Source of the DNA: CALWZE01 sp964645785
GTDB lineage: Bacteria > Bacillota > Clostridia > Oscillospirales > Ruminococcaceae
Reading direction: 5' to 3'
Assembly: GCA_964645785.1 (NCBI GenBank)
Contig: CAZYAV010000001.1
Coordinates: 1 to 64,000, forward strand
Length of the DNA: 64,000 nucleotides
Both the position numbers and the translations under genes were made by a program. The notes beneath the pieces are model-generated. The model saw nothing but the letters and a program-made list of their open reading frames with translations. It made no database searches and had not been told where the DNA came from. Positions 60,972 through 64,000 of the stretch are shown piece by piece. Numbering within the stretch: the first letter of the stretch is position 1; each line of letters begins with the position of its first letter.

Positions 60972-61421
60972 ATGGAAACTGGAAAAATTCTCTCGGTTCT
61001 GCGCGCCGAAAAAGGCTGGACGCAGGACGCGCTGGCCGAGCGGCTGTTTGTGACCAGGCAGGCGGTTTCCCGCTGGGAGACAGGAGAGACGGTGCCGAAC
61101 GTCGACACCCTCAAGCAGCTTTCGGCGCTGTTCGACGTTTCAATCAACACGCTGCTCGGCTCGCCCCGGGCCCTCATCTGCCAGTGCTGCGGAATGCCCC
61201 TCGAGGACGGAACGATGAGCCGCGAGCCGGACGGCGCCTTTAACGAAGACTACTGCAAATGGTGCTACGCAGACGGAAAATTTACCTATTCCAGCCTTGC
61301 GGAGCTGACCGATTTTCTGGTTGAGCAAATGGCAGGCGAGGCCTGGCCGCCCGAGCAGGTGCGAGCGCATCTGGAATCCCTGCTGCCCGGCCTGCGCCAC
61401 TGGAAACAGCCGCAGCCGTAA
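60972..61421 (+). CDS. XRE-family regulator with zinc-ribbon domain
   Basis: A 149-residue protein. Helix-turn-helix at about residues 4-58 (LRAEKGWTQDALAERLFVTR, then QAVSRWETGETVPN). A cysteine domain follows (ICQCCGMPLEDGTMSREPDG, then EDYCKWCYADGKFTY), a putative zinc ribbon of two CxxC pairs, and a C-terminal helix rich in Trp and Glu. Such fusions are common in Firmicutes; targets are unknown. AGGAGGTGA lies 8 nt before ATG 60972, which excludes the long upstream frame through the gap. Confidence 0.88.
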   Translation: METGKILSVLRAEKGWTQDALAERLFVTRQAVSRWETGETVPNVDTLKQLSALFDVSINTLLGSPRALICQCCGMPLEDGTMSREPDGAFNEDYCKWCYADGKFTYSSLAELTDFLVEQMAGEAWPPEQVRAHLESLLPGLRHWKQPQP

Positions 61422-61495
61422 AAAAAGGAACGCGCCGCGCGCAGATAGCGGCAGGCGGCCGGAAAAGCGCGCAGAAAGCGGAAAAATGGAAAATC

Positions 61496-61524
61496 TTGCT
61501 TTTCCATACAGGATTCTGTACAAT
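61496..61524 (+). promoter_or_regulatory. Promoter of the small membrane protein gene
   Basis: -35 TTGCTT (61496-61501), a 17-nt spacer, -10 TACAAT (61519-61524). Transcription would start about 12 nt before the start codon. Confidence 0.65.
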
Positions 61525-61542
61525 GGGGTTGTTTAGTGTAAA

Positions 61543-61938
61543 ATGAGGAGAAATAAAAACATAAAAAGTGGCACAAAGCACCTGCGCATCGCCGGCGTCA
61601 TCCAGATTATCCTGGGCATTGTCGGCATCCTGTTTATCCGGTTCCTGCTCCAGAACGGGGACGCGTCCGCCGTCGGCGTAACCGGCCAGACCGCGATTGG
61701 CCTGCTTGTCCTGTCCTATGCCGCCTACGCGTTCCAGATTTTTGCCGGAATCATGGGAATTCTGAAGGCAAACAAGAAATCTCTGTTCACCGTCATTCTG
61801 GGCGTACTGCTGTTTGTTCCGCAGCTGATTACATTCCTGCACGTCAACGGCGACATCCTGCTGATTCTTGTCAACGCCGTGTTGCTGGCCATCCCCTATT
61901 ACTATCTGCACAACGCCTACAAGAACTTCAAAGAGTAA
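61543..61938 (+). CDS. Small four-helix membrane protein, function unknown
   Basis: A 131-residue protein with a basic start (RRNKNIKSGTKHLR) and four hydrophobic segments at about 16-35, 48-70, 79-97 and 104-120, ending with NAYKNFKE. I recognise no domain. The promoter lies so close that the leader is about 12 nt and has no Shine-Dalgarno sequence before ATG 61543; an AGGAG sits just inside the frame. A strong terminator follows, so it is monocistronic. Confidence 0.75.
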   Translation: MRRNKNIKSGTKHLRIAGVIQIILGIVGILFIRFLLQNGDASAVGVTGQTAIGLLVLSYAAYAFQIFAGIMGILKANKKSLFTVILGVLLFVPQLITFLHVNGDILLILVNAVLLAIPYYYLHNAYKNFKE

Positions 61939-61959
61939 GCAAGGTTTTTCAGGAAAAAT

Positions 61960-61996
61960 AAAAAGCAGGGGCGTAAAAAAAGCGCCCCTGCTTTTT
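61960..61996. terminator. Terminator after the membrane protein gene
   Basis: Stem AAAAAGCAGGGGCG / GCGCCCCTGCTTTTT with a 7-nt A-rich loop. Confidence 0.9.
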
Positions 61997-62127
61997 GCTG
62001 TGTTTAAGCCGATTGGCGGCCTGCGGCGCGCCGCCTGCGCGGGAGGAATCCGGGCGGCGGGCTCTGTCTGCGGCAAAACAGCCGTGCAGACCCGGGACAC
62101 CCGTTCCCGCGCATCCCCTGCGCCGCG

Positions 62128-62886
62128 CTAATAGCCAATAAGCAGCGCCCGCAGCAGCGCCAGAAGCTCGCGGCACCAGTAGCCCGGCGCAAACTGCCAC
62201 TGGGTGCGGCAGCTGAGCGGGCTTGCCTCCAGCGCCTGCGCCTGCGCGAACAGGCGGGCGCGCAGCTGGTGCCAGCTGTCGGTCACGATGACGACCCGCC
62301 TGTCCAGCCCCTGCGCGGCGATGATGTCCGCGCTGAACCGGAGATTCGCGGCCGTGTTGCGCGCCTTGTCCTCCAGGTAGATGCGCGACGGCTCGGCGCC
62401 GTGCTCGATGAGATACGCGCGCATCACCTCCGCCTCGGTGCTGTCCTCGTCGCGCCCCATTCCGCCGGTGACAATCACGTCGCTGCCCGGGTGCTGCTCC
62501 AGCCAGGCAAGCGCCGCGTCCAGCCGCCGCCGGAGCATCTCGCTCGGCTCCTGCCCGTGCACCTTGCAGCCCAGCACAATCACCGTGCCCGCCTGCGGGT
62601 CGGCCGGGCTTGCCGCCGCGGCCGCCATCCACACCGACAGGCCGGCAAACAGCACCCCGGCGACCGCCAGCAGCGCCACACCCATTCGGTATATCCCCCT
62701 TCCAATCGGCGCAAGGCGCTGCACCATCCCCGGCCTTGCCAGCGCCATCCCGATCAGCCCAAAATAAAGCAGGAACAGCATCCCGCCGTGCCAAAACCCG
62801 CAAAACGCCGGCACAAGCAAAAAGGCGACCATGCCGCCGCACACCACAAGTCCGCCGATCCGCGCCCCCTGCTTCAGCTTCCGCAA
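62128..62886 (-). CDS. YdcF family protein (DUF218)
   Basis: A 252-residue protein with two or three N-terminal helices (about 10-90) and a DUF218 domain: GTVIVLGCKVHGQEPSEMLR, VIVTGGMGRDEDSTEAEVM, and SRIYLEDKARNTAANL, VVIVTDSWHQLRARLFAQ. Relatives (YdcF, SanA, ElyC) act in envelope biogenesis; the precise reaction is unclear. The start is TTG at 62886 with GGGGGAGC upstream. Confidence 0.88.
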   Translation of the reverse strand: MRKLKQGARIGGLVVCGGMVAFLLVPAFCGFWHGGMLFLLYFGLIGMALARPGMVQRLAPIGRGIYRMGVALLAVAGVLFAGLSVWMAAAAASPADPQAGTVIVLGCKVHGQEPSEMLRRRLDAALAWLEQHPGSDVIVTGGMGRDEDSTEAEVMRAYLIEHGAEPSRIYLEDKARNTAANLRFSADIIAAQGLDRRVVIVTDSWHQLRARLFAQAQALEASPLSCRTQWQFAPGYWCRELLALLRALLIGY

Positions 62887-62948
62887 GATGCCGCTCCCCC
62901 TTTATATCCTCTGCGCCGCGGGTTCGGCCTATCCGCCCGGGCATACCA

Positions 62949-62984
62949 CAAAGGCACAAGTTCTTCACAGAATTTGTGCCTTTT
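62949..62984 (-). terminator. Terminator of the repeat-protein gene
   Basis: Minus-strand stem AAAGGCACAAATTC / GAACTTGTGCCTTT shortly after the stop codon of the upstream gene; the T-run is short. Confidence 0.65.
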
Positions 62985-62987
62985 CGG

Positions 62988-64000
62988 TCATTCTTCCGCG
63001 GCGCTGCCCGCGACAGCCAAGCCCGGCTCCTCCGGGCGGCTCTCTTCGGCGTCAGCCCGTTCGGGTTGCCCCGACGCGTCCGCCGTGTCCTGCGCGGCGC
63101 TCGTTGCGTCCGTCTCGGCCTTCTTCTTCCGCCCGCGCTTCTTCGGCGCGGCCGCCTGCGCCGCAATCTCGGCGGGCGGCTCCGCGCTCGTCGCCTCCAA
63201 CGCCGCGGGCTGCCCCGCCGTTTCCGCACCCGCGGCCGCCAGATCCTGCGCGGTGTCCGGCACGTCCGTCTCGGCCTTCTTCTTCCGTCCGCGCTTCTTC
63301 GGCGCGGCCGCCTGCGCCGCAATCTCGGCGNNNNNNNNNNNNNNNNNNNNNNNNNNNNNNNNNNNNNNNNNNNNNNNNNNNNNNNNNNNNNNNNNNNNNN
63401 NNNNNNNNNNNNNNNNNNNNNNNNNNNNNNTCGGCGGGCATCTCCGCGCTCGTCGCCTCTGCCGCCGCGGACTGTTCCGCCGTTTCCGCACCCGCGTCCG
63501 CCGTGTCCTGCACGGCACCCGGCGCGGCCGTCCCGGTTTTCTTCTTCCGCCCGCGCTTCTTCGGCGCGGCCGCCTGCGCCACGGTCTCGGCGGCGGGGAT
63601 TTGCTCCTTTGCGGTCTCCGCCGCGGCAGGCGGTTCCTCCGCAGCCTCCCCGCCCGCTTCTGCCGGTTCGGCTACTAGCTCCGCCGCGGGCTGTACATCC
63701 TGCGCAAACACGACCCGCTCGTCTAAATAGCCGGCCGCCTCTGTCTCGCCCGGCACATCCGCCGGCTGCTGGGGCTGCGCCGGAAGCGCCTGCGCCATGG
63801 GCTGCGCCTGCCCCCTGCCCAGCACCTCCGTCCTGCGCAGGCCAAGCGCCAGCACCGCCACCGAGCCGAAAAACAGCGCCGAGGCCGCATAGCCCAGCAC
63901 CGCGTAGGTAATATCCGCCAGGGTGTAGCTCCCGGCCGCATAATACGCGAACTCATAGCGGTCAAGGTGATAAATCGCGGCATACAGCCGTACCGCAAAC
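62988..64000 (-). CDS. Membrane protein with tandem Ala-rich KKRGRKKK repeats (partial)
   Basis: The gene enters at the window end and is cut by the 100-N gap (63331-63430), which shifts the apparent frame. The visible N-terminal part reads through 64000 without a start (AAIYHLDRYEFAYYAAGSYT ... ) into a membrane helix near GYAASALFFGSVAVLALGL. The tail is a long low-complexity region: at least three repeats of about 38 residues, with (I)AAQAAAPKKRGRKKK followed by AxxxDTA(Q)D(T/L)A and Ala/Glu-rich text. It ends GLAVAGSAAEE. The basic patches resemble AT-hook-like or other nucleic-acid-binding tails. Confidence 0.75.
63331..63430. other. Assembly gap (100 N) inside the repeat region
   Basis: Undefined bases of nominal length in the tandem-repeat tail; the repeat itself probably broke the assembly. 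Unlike the gap at 60745, the flanks share only 6 nt. Confidence 0.95.

Noticed and set aside
63280..63600. Tandem DNA repeats that could suggest a CRISPR-like array
   Set aside because: The units are in-frame coding repeats with no unique spacers.
63052..63900. Long minus-strand frame running through the N gap into Arg/Gly-rich text
   Set aside because: Only the part before the gap is the real protein; after the gap the true frame is another one because the gap length is nominal.
1..64000. tRNA, rRNA or CRISPR loci
   Set aside because: I looked for GGTTCGAATCC-type T-arms, rRNA signatures and regular repeat-spacer patterns and saw none; a covariance search would be decisive.

Overview
The window is GC-rich DNA of the Clostridia type, most like an Oscillospirales/Ruminococcaceae gut bacterium. 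The evidence is two T-box leaders (pheST, asnB), an IreB (UPF0297) gene, a WalJ-type MBL protein next to rlmH, a CD1247-type protein next to efp, strong GGAGG ribosome binding sites, TTGACA/TATAAT-like promoters, and single-membrane (lipoprotein, no outer membrane) gene content. Runs of 10 N (28580-28589, 35087-35096) and 100 N (60745-60844, 63331-63430) show a draft scaffold, probably a metagenome assembly. I found no rRNA, tRNA, CRISPR array, prophage or intact insertion sequence.

Region 1 (1-31.8 kb) is mainly housekeeping. It holds a flippase with an HD hydrolase, a small operon (CDF transporter, DUF5131, GIY-YIG), adenosine deaminase with DUF1653, a membrane-anchored parvulin-type foldase, a lipid kinase, an M20 peptidase and HtrA. 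The wall/ribosome block M23-murA-walJ-rlmH follows, then an RluA-type pseudouridine synthase and murC with an APH-fold kinase. Next come the acpS-nnr-lipoprotein-mazF block (lacking alr and an antitoxin), T-box-pheST, ireB with a small conserved protein, and T-box-asnB.

Region 2 (32-37.7 kb) carries a membrane-anchored SGNH hydrolase with five CSVCG-type repeats, a CD1247-like acidic zinc-ribbon protein broken by an assembly gap, efp, and a second M20 peptidase.

Region 3 (37.7-60.4 kb) is a large sugar-acid catabolic island. The minus-strand run uxaE - KdgK-type kinase - gnd - LarA-family epimerase faces a plus-strand run of FGGY kinase - KDPG aldolase - 2-hydroxyacid dehydrogenase. A second minus-strand operon encodes a ribose-type ABC transporter, a TIM-barrel isomerase, a ribulose-phosphate 3-epimerase-like protein, a UxuB-like reductase and, further on, a GntR/FCD regulator. 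A second LarA-like gene diverges from an RpiB-like isomerase and a CtBP-type dehydrogenase. Three AT-rich intergenic regions carry the same kind of (C/G)TAATATAT half-site in inverted pairs, suggesting one local regulon. No mannonate dehydratase is present. Both LarA-like proteins keep the nickel-pincer residues, so a route fructuronate -> mannonate -> gluconate -> 6-phosphogluconate -> ribulose-5-P is a testable hypothesis. This is the most interesting part of the window.

Region 4 (60.4-64 kb) has terminator-bearing direct repeats flanking a gap, an XRE regulator with a zinc ribbon, a small four-helix membrane protein, a YdcF-like protein, and the C-terminal part of a membrane protein with tandem Ala-rich/KKRGRKKK repeats.
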